8,477 bases of DNA from Rickettsiales bacterium. Its GTDB lineage: Bacteria > Pseudomonadota > Alphaproteobacteria > Rs-D84. The translations under genes were made by a program, and so were the position numbers. This document shows positions 1-6,212 of the stretch, piece by piece. Position 1 is the first letter of the stretch. Each line of letters begins with the position of its first letter. The stretch spans positions 1 to 8,477 of the forward strand of contig JAITBM010000041.1 of NCBI GenBank assembly GCA_031283565.1. Reading direction: 5' to 3'. The notes under the pieces are model-generated. The model had not been told where the DNA came from, did not search any database, and saw nothing but the letters and a program-made list of their open reading frames with translations.

Positions 1-281
1 AAGAATTTCCGCATAATCAGGCCCCCTTCTTCGGGGGTCATTGTGCAACATCAGCCATGCCTAAAACAACCTGAAATCCAGCTTTACTTAGAGTTAGTGC
101 AGCAGTTTGTTTGTCAATATTCATTATACTCATAAAAAATATCCCCCCGGGCCCGTCCGCGGAATCCAGGCGATAATGCGAGCGAAGCGGGCCCGAACAG
201 TATTGCGCTTTTCCTGTTTTGTCGTGCGGCCCGAAGCGCGTTCCTCCGCGGGTAGGCCGCGAGCGGACAAATGCATGGGGA
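1..281. other. Non-coding stretch downstream of the integrase gene
   Basis: No convincing gene is visible here. A short hairpin with five G-C pairs (22-26 with 33-37, loop TTCTTC) is present, but no T-run follows it directly on either strand, so it is a weak terminator at best. A second short hairpin lies near 252-266 (CGCGG/CCGCG arms). An open frame runs through 130-384 on the minus strand, but its translation resembles nothing I recognise and most of its 5' third overlaps the integrase gene. No tRNA-like fold that could serve as an attachment site was found by eye. Confidence 0.4.
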
Positions 282-1295
282 TCAGGCGGTCATTGTCATT
301 TTTTCCAAAACCGCGTTCATGTTCCGCCGCAATGTTTCCGGCTGATTGGACCATTTCAGATCGGATCTTAAAAGCTTGGTGCAATCGTTCATCTGCACAT
401 CGTCAAGACCCGCGCTTTTCGCTATCTTCCTCCAGCTTACGCGCGGATCGCTTATATGCCCGCCGCGTCCGTTCGGAAACACCCATTTGCCGGCTTGGGG
501 CAGGTTTCGCAGCAGCACGGCCGCGCTGTCGGTCAGCGGATGGCTTTTATAAAAATCGGTCTTCATATCCAGATCGTTCCAGTTCATTGAAAAAACTTCG
601 GACTTTCTCATAAACCCGAACACCAGCATCAAAAACGCGCTTCGAAGCACCGGGTTCTTTTCGCGCTTTATTTTCCCAAGAATTTTGCGCAGGCCCGCCG
701 GCGTCAGCTTGTTCTTGCGCCTGCTCTCCGAAACAGGCGCCACGCCGGCGGCCGGATTGCCGTCCGCCCAATTGCGCTGGACCGCGAAATTGAACAATGA
801 CTTTATGATCTCGCGCATGCGGTTTGCCGTAGCGGCGCCATGCCCCTGCGCCATGCCTGCGAACAGGTCCGAAAGCTCGCCTGTCGTTATCTCGCCGATA
901 TTCTTGTCCATGACGGGGCCCCAAAGAGCGTTCATGGCGCGCGCCAGCTTTTGGCTCGACTCGGGCGACCTGTGGATTTTCTCGGCCACGAAGGTCTTGC
1001 ACGCGCTGCGGAATTTCACGCGCTTTTTCTTTTCCGGCGCGGGCGCGAGCATTTTGCCAAGCGCCGGATCTATCATTGCGCGCGCCTCGTCGATCGATAG
1101 CTTCGGATAGCTGCCAAGGATTATCCTCAGATCTTTCCCCTTGACCCTCTTGCGAACAAAGAATGTTTTCACGCCCCGCGCGGTCACGTACAGGCGCAGC
1201 CTCTTGTCCCCCATGTCGCGGCATACGTCGAATCCCTTTTCCGGTATCGGCAGGTTTTCCAATATGTGCGGGTAAAAGAAAAATAAATTCGTCAT
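282..1295 (-). CDS. Tyrosine recombinase (DUF4102-type integrase), internally deleted, probably inactive
   Basis: The 337-residue product resembles P4-like and prophage tyrosine integrases. Residues about 12-75 form the Arm-binding domain: an LPIPEKG segment, then LRLYVTARGVKTF and ILGSYPKLSIDEAR. Residues about 93-185 are the helical core-binding domain, ending in LFNFAVQRNWADGNPA. The catalytic domain begins near 196 and keeps the first box, GFMRKSEV, with catalytic Arg230. VFPNGRGG (272-279) is also in place. The second box, normally HxLRRT, should start at MND (302-304), but the sequence jumps to a tail (LRRNMNAVLEKM) that looks like a normal integrase C-terminus. The HxxR, LGH and nucleophilic Tyr segments are absent, and the protein is shorter than the roughly 400 residues usual for the family. 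A GAGGGGG ribosome binding site precedes the ATG, 18 nt after the lepA stop. Strand exchange is unlikely; a DNA-binding remnant is possible. Confidence 0.8.
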   Translation of the reverse strand: MTNLFFFYPHILENLPIPEKGFDVCRDMGDKRLRLYVTARGVKTFFVRKRVKGKDLRIILGSYPKLSIDEARAMIDPALGKMLAPAPEKKKRVKFRSACKTFVAEKIHRSPESSQKLARAMNALWGPVMDKNIGEITTGELSDLFAGMAQGHGAATANRMREIIKSLFNFAVQRNWADGNPAAGVAPVSESRRKNKLTPAGLRKILGKIKREKNPVLRSAFLMLVFGFMRKSEVFSMNWNDLDMKTDFYKSHPLTDSAAVLLRNLPQAGKWVFPNGRGGHISDPRVSWRKIAKSAGLDDVQMNDCTKLLRSDLKWSNQPETLRRNMNAVLEKMTMTA

Positions 1296-1313
1296 GGCCC
1301 CCTCTGTCGCCGG

Positions 1314-3086
1314 TTATGCTTTCAGCGCGTTTATGAACGCGGTCTGCGGTATTTCTACATTGCCGAACGACCGCATGCGCTTCTTGCCCTCTTTTTGCTT
1401 TTCAAGCAGCTTCCGCTTGCGCGTGATGTCGCCGCCATAGCATTTTGCCGTGACGTCCTTGCGGAAGGCGGCTATCGTTTCCCGCGCTATGATTTTCCCG
1501 CCGATCGCCGCCTGAAGCGGTATTTTGAACTGATGTTTCGGAATCAGATCCTTCAGCTTTTCCACAATTTTGCGCCCCCGCGATTCAGCGGCGGTCCTGT
1601 GGCACAGAAAAGACAAAGGCTCGACATTCTCTTCGTTCACCAGAATCGATACTTTGGCCAGATCCGAAGCCTCGTATCCGATCAGCTCATAGTTGAAGCT
1701 GGCGTAACCCTGCGACAGGCTCTTCACCTTGTCGTAAAAATCGAACACTATTTCCGCAAGCGGCAGTTTATACACAACCACCGCGCGGCTTCCGATATAC
1801 GAAATGTTTTCCTGGACGCCGCGCCTCTCAACGCACAGCCCCAGTATGCCGCCCATGTATTTGTCCGGCATCATTATGGTGGCCCGCACCCAAGGCTCGT
1901 CTATAAAATCAATCATCGCCGGGTCCGGCATGTCGGCCGGATTTTCCAGATCGAGCGTCCCGCCGCTGCGCAGATGCAGCTTGTACAGGACGCTCGGCAC
2001 TGTTGAAATAAGGTTCAGCCCGAATTCCCGCGCCAGCCTCTCGCTGATGATCTCCATATGCAAAAGGCCGAGAAATCCGCAGCGCAGGCCGAATCCCAAG
2101 GCCGACGACTTTTCTGTCTGGAACACGAACGATGCATCGTTCAGGGCAAGTTTTTCCGCCGAGTCTTTAAGCGCGGGGTAGTCCTGCGCCTCGACCGGAA
2201 AAAAGCTGCTGAACACGACGGGGATCGACGGCTTGAAGCCCGGCAGCGGGGCGACGTTTTCAGCGGCCGCGTCGGTTATGGTGTCGCCCACCTTGCAATC
2301 GCGTATAGTTTTCATGCCCGTGATTATGAATCCCACCTCTCCGGCTGACAGGCTTTCCGCGTATTCCATTTTCGGCGTGAAATAGCCGATCTTGTCGATC
2401 GAATGCTCTGCCCCGCTTGCAAGAAATTTGATTTTCTGCCCGCGCGACAGCTTGCCGTCCGCAATACGCACCAGCACCACCACTCCGAGATAGGCGTCGT
2501 ACCATGAATCCGCCAGCAGCGCGCGGGCCGCGGCCCCCGCATCGCCATGCGGCGGCGGCAGCCTGTCGATTATCGCGTCCAGCAGCCCATCCACTCCGGC
2601 GCCCGTTTTTCCAGAAACCAGCAGGGTATCATCCGCAGGCAGCCCGACCGCATCTGCTATCTGGCGCCTTGATCCCTCTATATCGGACGACGGAAGGTCT
2701 ATCTTGTTCAGAACCGGCAATATTTCCAGATTGTTTTCAATCGCCAGATACGCATTGGCAAGGGTCTGGGCCTGAACCCCCTGCGTCGCGTCGACCAGCA
2801 GGACTGCGCCCTCGCAGGCCGCAAGGCTGCGCGAAACTTCGTACGCAAAGTCGACATGCCCCGGGGTGTCCATCAAATTCAGGACATGGCCCTTGTAATG
2901 AAGGCGGACGGTTTGGGACTTTATCGTGATTCCGCGCTCGCGCTCGATATCCATGGAATCGAGAACCTGATCTTTCATTTCCCGGGCGGCCAGGCCGCCG
3001 CAGTATTCTATGATTCGGTCCGAAAGCGTGCTTTTGCCGTGGTCTATGTGGGCGATGATGCTGAAATTGCGGATTTTATTTTGCAT
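1314..3086 (-). CDS. lepA: Translational GTPase LepA (elongation factor 4)
   Basis: LepA (EF-4) is a membrane- and ribosome-associated GTPase that acts on translating ribosomes; back-translocation and roles in initiation or 30S biogenesis have been proposed. With the ATG at 3086 the protein has 590 residues, near the family norm. Visible motifs: G1 AHIDHGKST (12-20), switch [11 protein letters not shown]3 DTPGH (73-77), G4 NKID (127-130) and G5 SGKTG (158-162, where SAKTG is usual). The LepA-specific C-terminus is intact, with [30 protein letters not shown] and [10 protein letters not shown]. An ATG 24 nt further upstream (3110) is in frame, but the family normally begins just before [13 protein letters not shown], so the shorter start is preferred. 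Neither start has a clear Shine-Dalgarno sequence. It follows the PAP2 gene on the same strand with a 48-nt gap. Signal peptidase lepB, its common partner, is not adjacent. Confidence 0.97.
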   Translation of the reverse strand: MQNKIRNFSIIAHIDHGKSTLSDRIIEYCGGLAAREMKDQVLDSMDIERERGITIKSQTVRLHYKGHVLNLMDTPGHVDFAYEVSRSLAACEGAVLLVDATQGVQAQTLANAYLAIENNLEILPVLNKIDLPSSDIEGSRRQIADAVGLPADDTLLVSGKTGAGVDGLLDAIIDRLPPPHGDAGAAARALLADSWYDAYLGVVVLVRIADGKLSRGQKIKFLASGAEHSIDKIGYFTPKMEYAESLSAGEVGFIITGMKTIRDCKVGDTITDAAAENVAPLPGFKPSIPVVFSSFFPVEAQDYPALKDSAEKLALNDASFVFQTEKSSALGFGLRCGFLGLLHMEIISERLAREFGLNLISTVPSVLYKLHLRSGGTLDLENPADMPDPAMIDFIDEPWVRATIMMPDKYMGGILGLCVERRGVQENISYIGSRAVVVYKLPLAEIVFDFYDKVKSLSQGYASFNYELIGYEASDLAKVSILVNEENVEPLSFLCHRTAAESRGRKIVEKLKDLIPKHQFKIPLQAAIGGKIIARETIAAFRKDVTAKCYGGDITRKRKLLEKQKEGKKRMRSFGNVEIPQTAFINALKA

Positions 3087-3134
3087 TGTGCGGCAATGAT
3101 ACACTCGCATTGCGCTATTTGCAAGCGGAAAATG

Positions 3135-3671
3135 CTAGAATTTTATATTAAAATCAAGCCGTGCGCCCGATGTGTCGCCGGAAACCACCAGCGTTTTTCC
3201 AGAACTCTCGCGCCCGGTCAGCAGCCACGAGTAAAGCCCCGCTATCGCTGCCCCGGCGGCGACATCGTGCCAGTAATGCCATTTGGAATGCACGCGGGAA
3301 TAGGCTACGAATCCGGCCATCGCATAGGGGACGGCCGCCTGCCGCAGCCCGTACCGCGCATGTATGAAAGTCGCGCCCGAAAAGGCGCTTGTGGCGTGGC
3401 CGGACGGAAATCCGTTTTTTCCCCCGTTGGGACGCGGCTCGGCTACCCACGGCTGCAGCAGTGTGGTGGTCGCCATCGATGCTCCATAGGCCCCGGCCAG
3501 CCGTATGGCGCCGTCCCAGCCCGGCTCTCTGATGGTTTTGCCAAGCGCATAGGCCGGAATCATCACATTCAGCATGTCGCCGATTTTCTCGATGCTCCAA
3601 TTGCCCGCCCACGCTTTGGCTGAGCCCAATGCATATAAAACGGCAAAAATGGCAGACTTTCTTAATCGCAT
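3135..3671 (-). CDS. PAP2-superfamily (type 2 phosphatidic acid phosphatase) membrane protein
   Basis: The 178-residue protein begins with a likely signal peptide (MRLRKSAIFAVLYALGSAKAWA, probable cut after residue 22), followed by several weakly hydrophobic segments. The PAP2/acid-phosphatase signature is recognisable. The C1 motif, normally K-x6-RP, reads Q73-PWVAEP-RP. C2 is PSGH (89-92). C3 is SRVHSKWHYWHD (125-136), giving the SR-x5-H-x3-D pattern with His132 and Asp136. The nucleophile and acid/base histidines are therefore present, while the C1 lysine is replaced by glutamine. Family members dephosphorylate lipid phosphates such as phosphatidic acid or undecaprenyl pyrophosphate at the periplasmic face; the substrate here cannot be told. 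The gene heads the minus-strand run PAP2-lepA-integrase. A TTGACA promoter ends 6 nt before the ATG, so the transcript may be leaderless. Confidence 0.85.
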   Translation of the reverse strand: MRLRKSAIFAVLYALGSAKAWAGNWSIEKIGDMLNVMIPAYALGKTIREPGWDGAIRLAGAYGASMATTTLLQPWVAEPRPNGGKNGFPSGHATSAFSGATFIHARYGLRQAAVPYAMAGFVAYSRVHSKWHYWHDVAAGAAIAGLYSWLLTGRESSGKTLVVSGDTSGARLDFNIKF

Positions 3672-3677
3672 GCGTGC

Positions 3678-3706
3678 ATGTAATCAAAAGGTAGGAATAT
3701 TGTCAA
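3678..3706 (-). promoter_or_regulatory. Promoter of the PAP2 gene, possibly leaderless
   Basis: On the minus strand a perfect TTGACA (3706-3701) is followed after 17 nt by TTACAT (3683-3678). Only 6 nt separate this -10 element from the ATG at 3671, so transcription would begin at or next to the start codon. No Shine-Dalgarno sequence is visible. The -10 match is weak, three of six bases. Confidence 0.5.
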
Positions 3707-3713
3707 GTTTGAC
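3702..3713. promoter_or_regulatory. 12-bp inverted repeat GTCAAgtTTGAC between divergent promoters
   Basis: Perfect 5-bp arms around a 2-bp centre overlap the -35 element of the PAP2 promoter on the minus strand and a TTGACG (-35-like) element on the plus strand. It could be an operator that controls both genes, or simply two facing -35 hexamers; sequence alone does not distinguish these. Confidence 0.35.
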
Positions 3714-3754
3714 GAATCCGCCGAAGTTGATTTATAGTTTTTTTCTGATATCAT
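3709..3754 (+). promoter_or_regulatory. Promoter region of rbfA, two overlapping candidates
   Basis: Candidate one is TTGACG (3709-3714), an 18-nt spacer, then TATAGT (3733-3738), which would give a leader of about 17 nt. Candidate two is TTGATT (3727-3732), a 16-nt spacer, then TATCAT (3749-3754), only 7 nt before the ATG, which would give a leaderless mRNA. Neither transcript would carry a Shine-Dalgarno sequence. Confidence 0.5.
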
Positions 3755-3761
3755 TCGCATT

Positions 3762-4076
3762 ATGAAACGGTCTGGATCTTTTTCCCGCGAGTCCAAGGTT
3801 GCCGGGGTCGTGCGCCACTATGTCGCCGAGATAATCCGCGACAAATACGCAAGCCTTGGCATAACGATAGTGGACGCCGAAGCGCGTGGCGGATTGTCGT
3901 TTGTGCGCCTGTATTATCAGGGCAGGAAGCAGGACCTGCGGCGCCTGCTTTCCCCGATAAGGTTTGAATTGGCGCACAGGATGAATCAGAAATACGTTCC
4001 CCAGATAGAGCTGTCCTACGATCCGACGCTTGAAACGGCCGACCGTATCGAAAGCCTGCTCAAAATGGCGCAATAA
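3762..4076 (+). CDS. rbfA: Ribosome-binding factor A
   Basis: RbfA is a small KH-fold protein that binds the 30S subunit during late 16S rRNA maturation. The 104-residue product shows the family pattern: an N-terminal helix with VAGVVRHYVAEIIRDKY, a beta segment ITIVDAEARGGLSFVRLYYQG that matches the usual V-V-S-D-A-VYVS strands loosely, and the best-conserved C-terminal part, ELAHRMNQKYVPQIELSYDPT followed by ADRIESLL. It is somewhat short and lacks the extended C-terminal tail of many RbfA proteins. The gene stands alone on the plus strand between a divergent PAP2 gene and a convergent ldh gene. It is not beside nusA, infB or truB, where rbfA usually lies. The ATG has no Shine-Dalgarno sequence and sits directly after promoter elements. 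The assignment is good but rests on moderately diverged sequence. Confidence 0.8.
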   Translation: MKRSGSFSRESKVAGVVRHYVAEIIRDKYASLGITIVDAEARGGLSFVRLYYQGRKQDLRRLLSPIRFELAHRMNQKYVPQIELSYDPTLETADRIESLLKMAQ

Positions 4077-4133
4077 ACTGTCCCCCGCAAATAAATAAAG
4101 ACGTTGTTTTCTCCGCGTGCCCTCCGGCATGCT

Positions 4134-4166
4134 AAAAAAAGGCGCATTGCGCGGCTTGGCCGCGCC
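4134..4166 (-). terminator. Rho-independent terminator-like structure after ldh
   Basis: Reading the minus strand just past the ldh stop, a G+C-rich hairpin is followed by a run of seven T (4140-4134). Two alternative pairings exist: a perfect 7-bp stem GCGCGGC/GCCGCGC with a 3-nt loop (4149-4155 with 4159-4165), or an outer stem GGCGC/GCGCC (4141-4145 with 4162-4166) directly abutting the T-run. The second is the more terminator-like. The structure lies between the convergent rbfA and ldh genes. Confidence 0.6.
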
Positions 4167-4176
4167 GCGGCATGAA

Positions 4177-5070
4177 TTATATGGAGGCGAAGGTCTTTCT
4201 TATCGCGGCGAGGCTTTTGCCAAGGGCTTTTTTCTCGGACGCGCTCATCGGGGGGGTCATGGTTTTGATTACTCCGGCGCGGCCGATTATCCGGGGCATG
4301 GAATGGGCCCCCGCTTTGTCCGCAATGCTTGCCGGCAGGACTCTGCGCTCGTCGTTTCCTATGCAACGCGCCAGATCGGAGGCCGCCGCGCCTATGGCAT
4401 CCCAAGTCGCGCCGCGCCCTTCGATTATCTTGTAGGCCGCATTTCGGACCTCTTTTTCGATCTGCGTTTTTTGAGCGGCCGGAAGCTTTGCGAATTTTTC
4501 CAGCGGCACCGCGCCTATCGAGGCGCCAGTCCAGTTGACGAAGCCCGAATCCCCGTGCTCGCCCAGAACATAGGCCGAAATTTCGGCGGGAGCCACATTC
4601 AGCCGCTCCGATAAAATCGAGCGCAAACGCGCCGAGTCAATCATGGTTCCCGTGCCGATGACGCGATGCGGAGCCATCTTCGAGGCCCGCTGCGCCATCA
4701 TTACCATCGAATCCAGCGGGTTTGACACTATTATCAGAATTAATTCTTTGCTTTTCGGAATTTTCTTCGCTATCTCGGCAATTGCGGCGGCATTCGCCGC
4801 GGCCAGATCCGAACGCGGCTGCCCCGGCTTTTGATTCGCTCCGGCCGATATTATCACGATGTCCGCCCCCTCCAGATCTTTATATCCGCCGCCGGAAATC
4901 TTCATCGGCCGTCTGGAAAAGGCCGCCGCATGGCCCAGGTCAAGCGCCGCCGCAGTCGCCCGCGCCCCGTCCGCGTCCAGCAGCACCAGTTCGTGCGCAA
5001 AGCCCGCGAGCATGATATTGGACGCTATCGCGCCGCCGACATTCCCGGTCCCGATAATTCCGATTTTCAT
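4177..5070 (-). CDS. ldh: L-lactate dehydrogenase, NAD-dependent
   Basis: This enzyme interconverts pyruvate and L-lactate with NADH in the cytoplasm. The N-terminal Rossmann motif is GTGNVGGA (7-14), and Asp32 ends the second strand, as expected for NAD. Substrate-loop residue Gln80 in GANQKPGQPR marks a lactate rather than a malate dehydrogenase, which would have Arg there. Arg86, Asn117 (SNP), Asp145 and Arg148 (IDSAR) and catalytic His172 in GEHGDS are all present, and YKIIEGRGAT is typical of LDH. At 297 residues it is slightly shorter than the usual 310-320. The start at 5070 is chosen because the glycine motif follows at once and AGGA lies 6 nt upstream; the frame is open to 5226, but that extension is basic and not part of the family. 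The position of allosteric His188 carries Ser165, so activation by fructose-1,6-bisphosphate is doubtful. The gene is monocistronic and convergent with rbfA. Confidence 0.92.
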   Translation of the reverse strand: MKIGIIGTGNVGGAIASNIMLAGFAHELVLLDADGARATAAALDLGHAAAFSRRPMKISGGGYKDLEGADIVIISAGANQKPGQPRSDLAAANAAAIAEIAKKIPKSKELILIIVSNPLDSMVMMAQRASKMAPHRVIGTGTMIDSARLRSILSERLNVAPAEISAYVLGEHGDSGFVNWTGASIGAVPLEKFAKLPAAQKTQIEKEVRNAAYKIIEGRGATWDAIGAAASDLARCIGNDERRVLPASIADKAGAHSMPRIIGRAGVIKTMTPPMSASEKKALGKSLAAIRKTFASI

Positions 5071-5088
5071 GTTTTTTCCTTTTTTTTC

Positions 5089-5097
5089 ATTATAGCA
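5089..5097 (-). promoter_or_regulatory. Extended -10 promoter of ldh
   Basis: On the minus strand TGcTATAAT is a perfect -10 hexamer with the TG extension. No good -35 hexamer lies 17 nt upstream. The predicted start gives a leader of about a dozen bases holding the AGGA ribosome binding site (5080-5077), 6 nt before the ATG. Confidence 0.65.
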
Positions 5098-5105
5098 GGT
5101 TTTGG

Positions 5106-5218
5106 CTGGCGCCGCCAGTCGGCCCTTTCCGCCCGCCATTGCGCGGCCAGGCCGGCGCAATGAAACACTTCTTCGAATTTTATGGCGCGCCTTTGCAAAC
5201 ACGCGCCGACGCTTGCGT
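5106..5218. repeat. Series of short inverted repeats between ldh and the lipoprotein operon
   Basis: Four potential hairpins follow one another: CTGGC/GCCAG (5106-5118), ATTGCGC/GCGCAAT (5138-5144 with 5155-5161), GGCGCG/CGCGCC (5184-5189 with 5202-5207) and ACGC/GCGT (5209-5218). None is followed by a clear T-run. They lie upstream of both divergent promoters. Their role is unknown, and they may be chance folds in G+C-rich non-coding DNA. Confidence 0.3.
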
Positions 5219-5242
5219 GAAAACAAAATATATTAAAACCGC

Positions 5243-5271
5243 TTGCTTTATTGAATTTTATTTTTTACAAT
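5243..5271 (+). promoter_or_regulatory. Promoter of the lipoprotein operon
   Basis: TTGCTT (5243-5248), a 17-nt A+T-rich spacer and TACAAT (5266-5271) form a plausible sigma-70-type promoter. Transcription would start near 5278 and leave a leader of about 20 nt that carries a strong AAGGAG ribosome binding site (5287-5292), 7 nt before the ATG at 5300. Confidence 0.6.
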
Positions 5272-5299
5272 GCAGCCGGCACCGCCAAGGAGTTTTTTT

Positions 5300-5677
5300 A
5301 TGAAAAAATATGTCATGCCCCTGTATTTGTCCATAGCGCCGCTTTTGACGGCCTGCACCTCTGGCAATCCGATTCGCGAAGAAAGCCTGACCGTTGCGAA
5401 GGCGCAGCGCGAAATAAAAATAGGAATGTCTTCGGCGGAAGTGGTTGAGGCGCTAGGTTCCCCGAATATAATAACGGCGGATGATACGCAGCGCGAAACC
5501 TGGGTTTATGACAGGGTTTCAACAAACGTATCCTCTTCGCAGAGCGGGGTATGGCTGGTGATTGCCGGCGCGGGCAGTTCAAGCAGAACGCAAAATCAGC
5601 GCACTTTGACGATTGTCGTAAAGTTTGATAAAAATGGCAAAGTAAGGGATTTCGCTTATAGAACGTCAGCATTTTAA
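5300..5677 (+). CDS. Outer-membrane-type lipoprotein with BamE/SmpA-like domain
   Basis: The 125-residue protein has a lipoprotein signal peptide with lipobox LTAC (Cys19) and no Asp after the Cys, so retention in the inner membrane is not indicated. Residues about 32-72 carry the pattern of the SmpA/OmlA (BamE) fold: a KIGMSSAEVVEALGSPN helix-turn, then ETWVYDR, a strand-forming segment. A Ser-rich stretch and a hydrophobic strand (VWLVIAGAG) follow, then LTIVVKFDKNGKVRDFAY, typical of the last strands of this fold. True BamE assists the Bam complex in outer-membrane protein assembly, but many proteins share the domain, so the bamE symbol is not given. The frame is open to 5270, but the start at 5300 fits both the AAGGAG site and the signal peptide. 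First gene of a three-lipoprotein operon, 10 nt before the next. Confidence 0.8.
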   Translation: MKKYVMPLYLSIAPLLTACTSGNPIREESLTVAKAQREIKIGMSSAEVVEALGSPNIITADDTQRETWVYDRVSTNVSSSQSGVWLVIAGAGSSSRTQNQRTLTIVVKFDKNGKVRDFAYRTSAF

Positions 5678-5687
5678 TGACTGAATT

Positions 5688-6200
5688 ATGAAAAAAATTG
5701 CATCCCTTTTTTCGGTTATGCTGCTTGCTTGCTGCGTTTCTTATAAAGATTATTACAAACTTGACGGGCAATATCTGGCCCGCCGCCAATTGGAAACCGC
5801 GAGATTTGATACAAATGATGAGGCGGCGGTTTTGTCGGCCTCGGCCCAAGTCCTTCAGGACTTGGGTTTCACGCTTGAAGAAAGCGAGACGAAGCTCGGG
5901 CTTGTCACGGCGTCAAAAAATCGCAGGGCCGGCAGCTCCGGCGCGAAAGTCGCCTTTGTCCTGCTTGCTGCATTAAGCGGAACGCAGCCCGTTTATGATA
6001 CGGAGCAGAAAATATACACGACTCTTGTGTCGACCAAAAGCAGGGAATCAAGGGGATACAATGTCCGCATAGAATTTGCCAGGATTGTCTGGAATAACAG
6101 GAATCAGGCGAGAATTGAGAAAATACAGGAACCGGAAATTTATCGGGATTTTTTTGATAAGCTCGGCCAATCCCTGTTTCTGACCGCCAATGCAATATAA
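5688..6200 (+). CDS. Small lipoprotein, paralogue of the next gene (longer copy)
   Basis: The 170-residue product has a short signal peptide with lipobox LLAC or LACC (Cys15 or Cys16). The body shares a clear pattern with the gene at 6213: ARFDTND, VL, then LQDLGF, a LG-x-x-(T/S) segment and a C-terminal FFDKLGQSLFLTAN. Between these landmarks it carries an insertion relative to its neighbour, including a hydrophobic stretch KVAFVLLAALSG and a YDTEQKIYTTLVSTKS segment, followed by beta-like YNVRIEFARIVWN. I recall similar proteobacterial lipoproteins of unknown function but cannot name the family with certainty. It probably sits in the periplasmic leaflet of the outer membrane. The ribosome binding site is poor, and the gene starts 10 nt after the preceding stop, which suggests translational coupling. 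Confidence 0.8.
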   Translation: MKKIASLFSVMLLACCVSYKDYYKLDGQYLARRQLETARFDTNDEAAVLSASAQVLQDLGFTLEESETKLGLVTASKNRRAGSSGAKVAFVLLAALSGTQPVYDTEQKIYTTLVSTKSRESRGYNVRIEFARIVWNNRNQARIEKIQEPEIYRDFFDKLGQSLFLTANAI

Positions 6201-6212
6201 AGGGTTTGCAGA

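Noticed and set aside
130..384. Minus-strand 84-residue frame as the missing integrase C-terminus after a frameshift
   Set aside because: Its translation lacks HxLRRT, LGH and a Tyr box, so a frameshift does not restore the integrase; a deletion fits better.
107..613. Plus-strand 168-residue frame
   Set aside because: Mostly antisense to the integrase gene, Arg/Ser-rich with no domain pattern, and no ribosome binding site.
685..1110. Plus-strand 141-residue frame
   Set aside because: Fully antisense to the integrase coding sequence with no family resemblance.
3087..3110. Upstream ATG as the start of lepA
   Set aside because: It would add eight residues not typical of LepA and has no better ribosome binding site than the ATG at 3086.
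5071..5226. 52-residue N-terminal extension of the lactate dehydrogenase
   Set aside because: Basic, low-complexity sequence before the Rossmann motif; it crosses the promoter, and the AGGA site fits the start at 5070.
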